This document shows, in pieces, positions 1 through 21,100 of a stretch of DNA of 64,000 nucleotides (positions within the stretch are counted from its first letter, which is position 1; each line of letters starts with the position of its first letter). The notes under the pieces were generated by a model, which did not search any database, had not been told where the DNA came from, and worked only from the letters and a program-made list of their open reading frames with translations. A program made the translations under genes and the position numbers. This stretch comes from Dromaius novaehollandiae. Lineage: Eukaryota > Chordata > Aves > Casuariiformes > Dromaiidae. The stretch is taken from the NCBI RefSeq assembly GCF_036370855.1, contig NC_088102.1, positions 38,105,835 through 38,169,834 of the forward strand, given 5' to 3'.

Positions 1-693
1 AAAAGATATACAGACCCTTGGTTTACTTATGCCAATCAATAGCCAATGGAGACAAGGTGCTTCAGTAGCTATGGCCCAACTTCTTACAGAGCATATACAG
101 AACAACACCTAATTCCAGTTAAAAACTTTACATAATGCTTGGCACAAAAAGGCCAGCACCTGTTTCTATGTGCTAGAGAACATTTGTATTGCATATAATT
201 GCCAGAAACCTTAATACCTGAAAAAGTACTTCTCCTATTCTGCTAGGTCAAATACTAGAAACTGAAAATAACCTTAGATCATAAATATAGTGTCCTACTT
301 TACTATTACTACTACTGTGGAGTTAAAAAAAAAAAAAAAAAAAAAAAAAAAGCTTCTCAATGAAGGGAAGTCTTTTGCTTCATAATCTAAACATAAGACT
401 GCAACTTCCCTTTCTATTCTAGAGCCAGAGCACAATTAGCACCTGGCTCTGGAATATCAAGTATATATCAATCATATCTGCATCTGTGCTCTAAGTCTCC
501 ACCTAGGAAAGGGGACCAGCTGCTTACTAATCTCATTCCTTAAGCATAATATTTCAGAAATTCATACTCAGTTGTGTCCATTGAACCATCATGAGGGTAT
601 CTGGAAGTGCTGAAGTTCTTGTCTTGAAGTTTCCCAGGAGGAGAAGCATCACCATGGTCAGCCACTGTGACACATGCTTGAGGTCTGCACTGC
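1..693 (-). other. RDH 3' untranslated and downstream region with a poly(A) tract
   Basis: This lies directly downstream of the RDH stop codon (694-696). I see no AATAAA or ATTAAA on the minus strand, only a weaker AGTAAA-type hexamer near 298-303, so the 3' UTR may run past the window edge. A run of about 27 A (325-351) interrupts it. No other gene is apparent. Confidence 0.45.
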
Positions 694-9805
<9,112 letters not shown>

Positions 9806-9890
9806 GCCTGCTGCTGCTGCTGCTCTGCCCGGGTGAAGGAGAGGCCCCGCCCCTTAGCCCGCCCCGCCCCACCCCCCCTCCCGACGTGGC

Positions 9891-9997
9891 GCCAGGAGCT
9901 GTAGTCCGCTCCCCGCGGCCGCCGTCCCCCCCCCCCCCCCCCGGCACGCTGGGAGTTGTAGTTCCACTCCCCTGCGGCATGTCGGGAGCTGTAGTCA
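9891..9997 (-). promoter_or_regulatory. Three ZNF143/STAF-like motifs (ACTACARCTCCC)
   Basis: On the minus strand, ACTACAGCTCC (about 9891-9909), ACTACAACTCCCAGC (about 9946-9965) and ACTACAGCTCCCGACATGC (about 9978-9997) match the 5' half, and the third also the ATGC part, of the known ZNF143/SBS consensus. All three lie 90-190 bp upstream of the RDH start codon and have the same orientation. Confidence 0.6.
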
Positions 9998-11359
9998 GCG
10001 CCCCCCTCCCCCCCCGGCTGCCTCCTGGCCGCGGTGGTCAGTGCTGCTCCGCGTGTCCTCGCTCACGGCCAAAGACCACGAGAAACCGGTCCCCCCCCCC
10101 CAGGCTTTCCTTAAAGCTACCCCACACTGTGATTTAATTTAAATCCCTGCCCTTTTTTTGCTGGCTTGCCCTGGTGCCGCAGCAGTGGCCCAGCAGGTCG
10201 GTGGCCGGGCCAACCTCCCCGGTGCGGCCTTGAGCATCCCTGTGGCTCAGGGACAGCTGCACAGGCCCGGGCAGCCAGACTCTCAGGCACCGGCTGCGGG
10301 GCTCTGCGCTGCCCCCAGAGCAGTGTCTGCCAGACAGCACACACCTCGGATGCACGTGCAGTGCCCCTGCTTCACCCACTAATATCACTTAATTCCAGTC
10401 TGGTGAACGTGATTCCAGCTGTGCTAGCTGCTCTGGAGTCCTCATCCATGAAGCCTGGCTACTACACTAAGGCCAGGCCGGGCAAAGCAGAAATTCAACA
10501 CGGAGATTCATGTTTAGCTCTTTGCTGTAAATGTACTGCCCTACTTGAAATACCAGCTTACAGCATGAAGCCAGCTGGCTTTACGCCTTCAGCCTGCTTT
10601 TTTCCCTATGGAGTACACATCTCTGACCTATGTCTTTCCAAACTATTTTAAACAATAGTTCTGCTGTCTTAATAACACTTTCCAATTATCGTGCTGGGAA
10701 GTACCTGAAGAGAAAGCTCAGGAGCGGTTGGGAAGAGAGTTATTCACAACATCAAAGCGAGGTCATTTATCTTTCTTAAGCCTTTCTTAACCTCATTCCT
10801 AAGTTTACGATATTAACCCTAGCAAAACATATGAAATGATTACATGCACATATATGTGTAAAGGGCTGGGTGAAGTGCTCCAGTCTGCAAGTCCATGTTC
10901 AGTTCGCAGATGTTCATTCTCAACCTTAACCAGAGAATTAAAAGAAAAAAGAAGCGTGGGGCACCAGATTGCTTTGTCTCCTTGTGCCTGAACTTCCCTG
11001 AAGACGCGTGTCCTGGTGCTCACCGCAGGCAATGAAGTGGTGCCACAGCGCAGCCTCGCCACGGCTCTGCTGGGTGGCGTTCAGGCACAGGCCGGACCGG
11101 CGTGGAAAGGTAGCTAAGCCCCAGTGGCCTGCTCGCACCTCTCCAGAGAATCGCTTGCTTCAGCACACGCCTTCCTTTAAAAGTACACTGCCTTTATGAC
11201 ATGAAGACATCAACTGTAGGTGGCACCTACACTGCAATTAAAATGAAGAAATGTCACATAAAACATCTTTCGTGCCCGGAAACATCGGCTTCAGCTCAGT
11301 ACCTGCTCTACGACCGGGGCTGGACTCCGTCGCCGCTTTAAGCAGGGCTTCCCACACAT

Positions 11360-12120
11360 TTGAGTTACGGGGGAGGGAAAACCGCCTCGCCGCCGCCGCG
11401 GGGACTACGCGCCCCAGCATGCAGTGCGCGGCGCGAGGCCCCGCGCCCCGCCTCGGGGCTGCCCCTGGCGCGCCTGACTCGCCCCGCGGCCGGTGGCGGG
11501 TGGCGGGGGCGGCCGGTGCCGCTGCCAGGCCTGTCGCCGGGCGGCGGTGGCGGCCGCGGCCAGCGGGGAGCCGTCTGGGGGGGCGCTGCCTGCGGTGTCG
11601 CCGGCGCCCAGCGGCTTTGCAGTCCGGCTGCGCTTCGGGGCGCCCGGCGATGCGGAGCGGGGGTCCACGGCGCCGCCGGGTCGGGAGCGGCCGCGAGGGA
11701 GCGGCGATGCGCTGAGCCCCGCGGTAACCGTGCGGGCCGAAGGGCGCGGGAGGCGGCGACGGCGGGGCGCGCCTGCCTGCCATGGCGAGCCGGGGCTCTG
11801 GCTCCTCGGAGCACCTGGAGCGGTTGCATGAGATCTTCCGGGGGCTGCACGGAGACTTGCGGGGGGTGCCGGAGCGGCTGCGGGGCAGCGCGGCCGGTGA
11901 GCAGCGGAGAGCGGCGGGGGGGGGGAGTGGCCGTTACTGCAGCCGGGGGAGGGGCTGTAACGGCCGCGGAGCAGCGCGCGCGGCCAACGGCCGGGCCCGG
12001 CCGGGCAGCAGCGCCTTGGCCGGCGCTCGGGCGCCTCCCCTGTCGGGGGCCCGTTTCTCCCGCTGCCGCGGGGTCTGGGGGCTGCGGGGTTCGTCCCAGC
12101 TTCCCTCCCTCCCTGCCAGG
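11360..12120. promoter_or_regulatory. CpG island at VTI1B promoter and exon 1
   Basis: A GC-rich, CpG-dense block surrounds the VTI1B ATG at 11782 and runs into intron 1. There is no TATA box. It contains the ZNF143-like site at 11404-11428. Confidence 0.8.
11404..11428 (+). promoter_or_regulatory. ZNF143/STAF-like site upstream of VTI1B
   Basis: The site reads ACTACGCGCCCCAGCATGC followed by AGTGCG. This fits the long SBS form, ACTAC, then spacer, CCCAGCATGC and TGCG. It lies about 355 bp upstream of the start codon within the CpG island. Confidence 0.6.
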
Positions 12121-15100
12121 AGCCCCCTGTGCTGGCGCCGTGCCGCTGCTTCCCGGCCGGCCACTCCGCTACGTAGCTGGGGCCTGCTGACAGGGCAGCG
12201 GCAGGGATCTTGGGCTGCTTTTCTGCAGATAAATCCTTTTTTACAGCCGGAGATCAGTCTCTTTATAAGCCTTTATGCAAGGAAGCAGTTTGCTGACACA
12301 ATGTCAGGAAGTTGGTGCATCACTTTCAGCTGACTTCCCCCCCGCCCCGTGACTGTCACTGGGTTAAAGCACTCTGGCAGAAGACTTCTCTGTAAATACT
12401 TGTTGGTGTCTTTCTATTTCAGTTCCGGATATCTGGTTGTGTTCTGAGAACTGGAACGGGAAGCGACCCGACAAGGAGAACTCTGCCAGTGTGGCCTGGT
12501 CCCTTTGGTTAAATGCTTACTTTAAACTAGAAACATCACACGTAATTATCGTGAACCGCTGCAAACAGTTTCTTTTCCATGCTAGAAGAATGAGTCGAGG
12601 TTATAAGCCATGCTCTGTGATAGCTAGTCTTGTGATCCCCAGAACTGCTTAATTCTATGTATTTAGGTATAAAATCACAAGTCCTGAAAAAAAATGGTTT
12701 GTTCAGAATACACCACTCTGCATGCATGTGCTATGAAAAGCTTAATATTTAATTTTTTATCTGGCTTTCCATTTAATAATGAGTTAAATTCAGGGTCACA
12801 GTCCTCATTATCAAGGTTCCAGAAAATTTGGCCTAAGAAGGACATTCAAAACTGCAAATTACAACTTTCAAAGCTGACTTAATTTCACCACCAGTCAACA
12901 AGAATAAAAAACATACCCTCCCTTGGAGAGTGGCCTTTGAATCTGGATGCTGTTTGCGTAAATTTTTTTGGAGATGGTTTTATGGGAGGGTGACTGTCTC
13001 TGCTGCTTTGAAATGCAGAACCTCTCTCTTACTGCCTGACTTCAAGGAAAAGAACAAGAAAATACTGTGCTTGCATCATTGTTTACTTGAGGAGCCCTGA
13101 GATTACTGAGAATATCAGTAAACATTACGTTGAAAAGCACCATAGAACAAGAAGTAGAACACCCTATATTTGAATTTAATTGTATATTTAGAATATTGAA
13201 AGAATAGAAATTCCTTCTAGGAGATCCTCACTTCCTTGTAGAAAAGAGAGTAATGAGTTTTTCAGTAAAGTGGAGCTTTGTCAAGACTCTGTGGAACTGT
13301 AATAGTCTTGAGCAATGGACATAAACAATATTTACAGGAAACAATTTTTGCAATGCTTGTAGATTTTTCAACGGATTACAAATAATTACAAACATTATTT
13401 CAGACATGCTATGAAATTTTAATATGATGGTCTTATTCTTTAAATCTGTTGGAAAACAGATTTTCTGCTGGAAAAAAAAAGCCATAATAGTTTAGAAAGA
13501 ATTTGCAAGAGAGTTTAAGGTATGTCAAGAATTTCTTTATCTGGTGAAGACATGCTGCTCTGCTAGTGTGCTTTGTCTGCTTCTAGTGCATATGGGGTGT
13601 GCATGTCTCCCTTTCTTGAGATATCTGATCCTGAGAATGTCAGGAGACAATAAAAGAAGTTATACATACTCCTTTTAAGATGTCCAGCACCTTACCAAAA
13701 TGCCAAGGAAGACAATCTTTAGTCCTTTGGTAGCCATCTTTGAGGGACACAGCCTGGAAATGTTATTCCATTCTCTGTCAACAAGATAACAAATTCCTTG
13801 ATCTAGAAACCTTGTCCCTTCCACATTTATAAGAAAGCATTTCAGACAGCCTGGATCAGTTTAAAATATACTTTTCTCTAAATAAATTCAGTTAGTTGTA
13901 CTTTTCAGTTGAATCTATTTCTGATTGAGTGGAAATAAATCACAAATTTTGATGAATGTGTGGGTGATGTTATTGCAGCTTAAGTACTATTTCCTTTTAT
14001 TGTATTAAAAAAGTTACCTCAGTATAATTTGAGTAGCGGTTTAATCCTAAGTGTTATGAATTAAACTGCCTGATATATTCTGTCATTTCTGTTAGACTAG
14101 ATCCAGTATAATACCTTTAACTGTATCACCTATTTTCTTTTTGACATATAAACAAGCAAAAAAGTCCCAAACCCTTATCACTTTAACTTGTGGAAACTTT
14201 AACTTTCATTTCTTTGGCTGCTTGTTTACAAGTACAGTGTCTTATTACTCTGCTTGGGGACACAAAAAGAAGATAAAATACTGCTTTTTCAGTTTTCAGT
14301 TAGTTTGAGATAGTGGTTATTTTAAGAAAACACTACATAAACCAGATGAATGAAATGACCTTTATTAAACAAAATACTGACTTTTTGAAGGCTGTTTTCT
14401 CCCAATTCATTTCACTGATTTCACTTGCAACCCAGCCACTCAAACAGTTGCATCAGCACAAATCAGCATGGCAGTAAACTATGGAAGGAGTTGAGTGTAT
14501 ATTTGGGAACCTCCAAAATAAATATTTTCCCATGAATGAACTGTGATGTGAAACTACATTTGCTGATACCAGTTAATGTGTAAGCTAATAATACTATAGC
14601 TTGGTCTGTAATAATTCTCCTGTGCGCCACTGGAGATCATAGCATGTTGTTAGTTTTTAATACTGTATTAAGTTCTCAACAGTTCAAATTCTGGGGCTTA
14701 TTATGAATTTGAAGTGAAATGGAAAGAGTACAGTTAGGTGAGTCATGTAAATGAGAGGAACTATATTACAATGTTTTGACCACTTCAAACCTTTCTCATA
14801 TCCAGCTGCTGAGAGCTTAGTGCTTTAAAAACTGCTTTTCATGCAGAGGATCATATTAACAAAAGTTATTATAAAGTCAGGGTTTTTTTGCTGCAATGGT
14901 GTCTTCATAATGTTGTCTAAATAGTTTAATCAGATTAGGTAAGTTTTACCAACATGACTGTCTGCATTTTTTGCTACCCAAGGTTTTATTTAAGACTGAA
15001 TCGTTCTCTCCTGAGAGAGAGATGAATTAGGCTATTGCATATTTATTAGCTTTCTGATAGAATTTGGTTTAATTTTGCAGTAAGTTAGAAGAGTCCTCTG

Positions 15101-18100
15101 GTGGTCTGTCTTTTTATGTGCTTTTGCAGAAGCTTATAAAACATTTATTTTTGTTCCATTGAGATATGAGATATTTCAGAATTCTACTTCCCTGATGCTC
15201 CTTTTGTTCATCTTGGATATTAGAAAGGTATGATAGCTGATTCTGTTTTTTAACAGATGCAGAATATATCTGAAGATTTTGTTTAAAAAATATAACAGTA
15301 CCAAAAGGCAATTCTTTGGTCTCCAAAGACCTAGGTATGAGGATGCTAGCACATATATGACTACCTAGTGACTCTCTCAAACAGTTAAAATGTATAGCTG
15401 TGTTGGCTGAGTCAAAAAACTGATCTTGTCTCAGAAGAGGGAAGCATTTGGGCATTAATGTGGGGACCTGATCTGATGTCTTGATGGCATCTTTAAATTC
15501 AAAGGGCTCTAGAAACTTATCCCATTTACTGCATAGCTTTATTAGATGACTACCAGAATGCAGAATACTGTATCTGCTGAAAACTTCAGGGATCACTTGG
15601 AAATGTAGCCTGACTTCACATTATGTCCAAATCCAAATTAAATTTCAACTTCCAGTGATCTTGCAGAATTTATACAAAAATAAGAAACGTTTGAGATGTT
15701 TACCAACACATCCTCCTTGTTACTCTTTCATGTTAATTGTTTCTCAATGCAATTCTCAGAGTAAAGTGTTGAGGATAATAGGTCAGAAAAATATTTCGTG
15801 TTTGAATAATGACTTTTTTTGTCCACCAAAGCTAGTGGCCAGCTGGTGGAAGGGTGGTTCCCCCTGCCCCCAACCTGTTCAAGTTGTCATAAGAGCAGGC
15901 TGTTCCTGTTCATGGTAAATTTTGGCCTGGGGTCTCCATAGTCAACTTTCTTGTCACAGTGGATTGAGTTCCCTTGTAATTTATTTATAATTTATCTGAC
16001 ATACTTCTTTTTCTTCAACAGAGGAGAGAAAAAAACTAGTTCGAGAATTTGATGAGAAACAGCGTGAAGCAAATGAAACAGTAAGTTTAAGTCTAGAATT
16101 GTGGCCTCTGTGCCTGGTTGAAACATTGATGCCTTAAAAAGGATAATACTTCCAAATTTTACTTACATCAGGTATACTTATGCTGGCAGGGAAATATTGT
16201 GGGATTTTTTACATACACACACACACATATATATACACAAATTTATTCATTTATTTATTTGTGCTCAATTTGGGTATCTCTTCCCTCTGTTGAGTGAAGA
16301 GAGTGATAGCGATGCAGTTAAAATTGTCAGCGATTGTAGGGAGCACTGCCAAAAGCAGGTAGTGAATTTCTGTTTTGTCTTTTTTGTCTTTTGTGTTTAT
16401 TTCATGGCAATCTTAACCCATCTGATCTTTCTGTAATTGTGTGATGGTCAAGTGCAGGGACCTTGTGTATTTGAAACTTCTGTTGTATAGAGCAGTAAAA
16501 AGATACAGGTTTCATGGGCAACAGGTGACATGAAACAAGGCGAAAATACCTGTGACTTGTCTTTTTAGGCAAGACATTATGGATTAAACTTCCTTTTCTT
16601 AATAATGAACTATTTGTTAGCAGTATAACATACCTTTTAAATGGAGAGTGTTGTGTTTTGTGTTTGTTTTATTACAGCAGTTGCACCAGAAACTGCACCA
16701 GACTGAGGTGCATCTCTGTAGATTCTGACGATGTGTAGGGTGTAGAGGTCATATTGGGAGATAGCTTTAAGCATTCTGAATTTGTAACAGCTGTCACCAA
16801 AAGTTTATGTGAAAATTCATACATTGCAAAATCTCAGGGTTTATAAATCGTAACTCCAGTAGTCAGGCCTGGATGTTCAGCATATGAGTTTGGTGGCATG
16901 CCTATCTATGCAACAGAGCTCTGTTGCCACAGGTATGATGGGAAGCTGATACTTGCCCAACAAATGCTTAAACAATATGAAAGGGAAAAGTGCAAATTTA
17001 GAAGTTAGAGTGACATTTCAGAAGATGTCCAGCATTAAACTTGCCAGTGAATTTTTTTTTAAATGTTGCGTAGTTAGTGATTTCCTGGTGTAAGCTGTTG
17101 TTTAACAAAACTCACATGTGCTGCTGAGATAGGATATGACAACGCAAATCAAATGTGGGTGGTGCCAATAATATGCTAAACTGCGAAATATTAAAGGATG
17201 GGATGAGAAGTTCAGATGTAGTATCGTAGAGTAAAATTCCTTAGGTCATTAAGATGTGATGCAAGAGACTATAAATCTGGCATAAATTTATTCACGTGGG
17301 CTGAGTAGCATTAAACAGAATGGTATACTTGATACTAGATGAGGGGTACGTGCTTTGGGGTTCATCCTCCCTCCCCCACCTCCAATTGCTATAAAAACAT
17401 GTGAATTCCCTCATGTGCTAGTGAGTTTCGAATATGGCTGTTGGTAAGAATAAATGTGGTGCTTTAAAAAATAAACACATTTTCTTTCATTAAAGCTGCG
17501 GGAGATGGAGGAAGAATTGAAATATGCTCCTCTGCCTTTCCGCAACCAAATGATGAGCAAAATCCGGGCTTACAGAAGAGACCTCTCCATGTTCCAGAGA
17601 GAGATAAGAAGTACAGATTTGGGATTGGGCCCTGGAAGTCAAGGAGATATAAAATATGGAATCTTCTCCACTGAAAATGAACAGAGTGTGAGTGTTAGAT
17701 ATAAATTGTATTTAAAGTTCTGTGGTTGTTAACAAAAATAATTCCAGATGTATTATTTATAATGTTTCTACTTTAATCCACTTAGTTTCTGTGCTTGCAT
17801 AACTCCCTGTATATCTCTCTGCATGTAAAATGAATATCTCAGGGAGGAGAAGGAACACCTAGAACTCATAAGAGAGCCTTTTTTTGCTCTAAAATAATGA
17901 TTTATTCTAAACAAAATAGTACTCCTTGGGTATTATCTGGTTAATATCTTATAGGGCATATTTTTTCAATGAATTTTAGAGACTAGCTGCATGTACTGAA
18001 ATGCTTTATTTAATCATTCCCCTGCAGCACTGAAAGCACCGAAGTGATGCTGTTGACTGATGTAGTTTTAGTCTCTAAAATTAGCCAAGTGTGTGACTCA

Positions 18101-21100
18101 CATGCACTGCATAGGTTCTTTGGTAGAATTCTCTCTTAAGCAATCTTAGTTTAAACAATTTAAAGACAACCTAAGAAGTCATCCTGTAGCACTTTGTTCA
18201 CAATGGATATGCTACTACAGTGCAAGTTTCTTTGCTTACTGCCAAATTTGCTTAGATGTATCTGAGCTACTGGGACTGAATTTGCTTGCCATCTTCAAAG
18301 GCAAGTGCTGTGATCTGTGAAGAAGTTCATGGAGGTGGGGTTGTTTTGTTTGTTCTTCTTAAATAGGGAAGCTTTGAGGGAGGCTCTTTCTTTAATATCT
18401 CATTCTACAGTAGCTAGGTAAATTTTGCCATTTGATTCCTCTTCTATAATACTGAGAGCAGGATGGTAGATGAGACTTTCTAAAGTTTAAGAAAATATTT
18501 TATTTTGAGATTCCTTTTGGCTCCAAGGTCAGCAAATATTTTTTATCCTTTAGGTGAAGCTGCTGCCATGAAAAGAGGATCTTTGTTACTTAGCAGTCCA
18601 TCTACTAGTGCTGTTTGTTCATCATGCTTTTGACTGTGTAAACTCTTAATGATCTCCCCAGCAACCAATTGTGAATTCACAAATAAGACTGAATTTAAAT
18701 ATGAATAAAAGGAAAAGTTAGCACCTGGAAAGCAAAGATATTATTTGCATGTAAATATCATTTGATAGAAAAGGAAATTACTGAGAAAAGGGAAAAAAAA
18801 AGTCAGTTTTTGTAGCTAAATTTCTTAACTCTTTAACTGTGCATCCTTTTTCAAGATTGAATCATATTTGGTCATGATTTTATGATGTGAACAAGAACTA
18901 TTTCAAAATTAACTGGGCTACATCTGTTAACCTAAGAAGTCTTTACAGCTAATACAAACAAATGTCTGACAAGATCACATCTTAACTTTTTAATGTGTCA
19001 GAAGCCCCATGCATCTCTATTTCTATGTCTAATAGTTAGGTACACTTTATTTTTCAGACTAATCTGCAGTCACAGAGGGTGCTGCTTCTCCAGGGGACAG
19101 ACAGCCTAAACCGAGCCACTCAGAGCATTGAGCGCTCACACCGAATTGCTGCTGAAACAGATCAGATTGGTACTGATATAATTGAAGAACTGGGAGAGCA
19201 GCGAGAGCAACTGGAACGCACCAAGAGCAGAGTAAGCAGAGAAACAGTGGGCATTGTATTGGAACAGCCTGATGTTAGCCTAGTGGGAAATGTGTGCCAG
19301 TAATTACTGTTGGAGACCTCCCTGGACATGGTAATCCAGTTGATGTTTTTATAGACCAAATCCAGGCTGTCACATTTCTGCGCTGGGCTCATAAAAGGAG
19401 AATAAACACTATGGAAGTGCCCAGAGCATGATGGCCAAATGTCTGCTACAGTGTCTGTATGTGACTAGGTGCTTAGACCTGTATACTGCTGCTATTTTTC
19501 TGTAGCTTGCAAGGGGACATCACAAAACTGGCATCTGAACACCAGCACTGTGAGTTTTCACCACTCTGCACTGGTATAGCCAAGCTGCTTCTGTGGTATA
19601 CAAGCAATATGATGTGATAGTTTCCATACCTATGGTATGTCTCATAGGAATGAAATCCATGAGCCAGACATCCAGTAAAATGTGTAAAAGCCTGGGTTCA
19701 GTGAGGAAGGGAAGAGGAATGCAGACTTGTAGACTGGTAAGGGAGGGGGAACATGCATTTTGGTTATCCCAATGCAGTTTGAATTCTCATAGTAACAAGT
19801 ACTTGCCACTGAGAGAAGACTGTGGAAATGAACTAGCTATTTTGATTTTTTGAACCCAGTACGAAAGAAGCTAAACTAGCTGTTAGCTGGCCTGTTAAAC
19901 TGATTGATTAGAGACTCAGTAGGTTTCTTAGACTCTTGAGGCCAGTAGTGGAAGTGGCTCAGGAATGAATAACTTAAAATTATAATGGCTTAAATTGCTT
20001 CAAATTGTCTGAAAGTTTGATGTCAAATCCTAAAGCGTTTCTTTTGAGTAAACTATTGTCGGAGAGGTGAATTGCTCTGAAATGATTAATTCACAGATTT
20101 TTGTGTTGAAAGAGCTCACTGAATGAGAGAAGATGTTTTCTAGTGCTTAGATTTCATCCTAAGGAAGATCCATATTCAAAAAAGAACCATGGGTATTTCC
20201 ATTATCAGCAACAAAGTTTCACTTGTTCAGATTAGGCCACTGACTTATGAAGGCAAGATTCCTTTCAAGATTTACATCTGAAAGCATACAACAAAGCTAG
20301 AATAATATTTATGGTGAAGTACAAAAGGGAGCCGTGTCCAGCTCACTCTTGCTTGATTTTGTTGACTTCTTAGAATTATTGAGAGTGTAAACCATTAACA
20401 CCAGAAGCAATAGCAGATGGCTGCTGGTTGGCAGGCTTGACCATAACTTGTTTGTGATGTTAAGATTGAATAGCCCAATTAACTTGACAGTATTTTGCTT
20501 TTCTTCTTCTAATCAGTGACACAAGAGGCACATTATTGATACTTGATCTTCTGTTACACTCCAAGTGTTTAAATAAAAAACAGGTCAACTTATTGCTATC
20601 ACAACTTTATTTATAATCTACTCAATCACAATTAAATATTCTTTAGCAATGTCATGAGGTCCTGTTCACAACATGTAGCTATGAAGATATTTTGTTAAAG
20701 AAAGTATCTAAATGTACCTTATTTGTTAATTTAGAATGGCTTAAAGTATACAGATTTTGTATTCCCCACAACAGGATATAAATGAGAGCACTTCTAGTAT
20801 GTAAATAAGAACCTGAGCCTTTTGCATACTTGGTCACAACTGTAGCTTAGTCTTGCCTTTGAAAAGTTGTCCCTAAAATACCGTTTGCTTCAGTGATGAA
20901 ATGGGAGTGAGTACACAGAAGAATTTGATCTCTTATGTAGCAAGAAACCACGCCTACAGTACCTCTTCAAAATAGAGCAGTAATTCGATCTAATCAAAAA
21001 TGCTAAGGTATTGCCCAGCGCATAAAGATTAATGGTAATAGTTTAGATTTGGAAGGCAGTTGTTAAGTTCTTCTAAATGTTGGTATCAGATAGGTTGCCT

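Larger units (their letters stand above)
9806..11781. promoter_or_regulatory. Divergent RDH-VTI1B intergenic region
   Basis: About 2 kb separates the two start codons on opposite strands. CpG islands occupy both ends, with a lower-GC middle (about 10100-11330) that has no recognisable coding exon. In mammals RDH11 lies in this interval; no RDH-like exon is visible here. A 161-codon frame at 10166-10651 lacks domains and is probably chance. Confidence 0.65.

Noticed and set aside
10166-10651. 161-codon plus-strand frame between RDH and VTI1B
   Set aside because: No recognisable domain, signal or splice-linked partner. It does not resemble RDH11.
11360-12190. 276-codon plus-strand frame across the VTI1B CpG island
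   Set aside because: It overlaps VTI1B exon 1 in another frame, is Gly/Ala/Arg-rich and without domains. Stop codons are rare in such GC-rich DNA.
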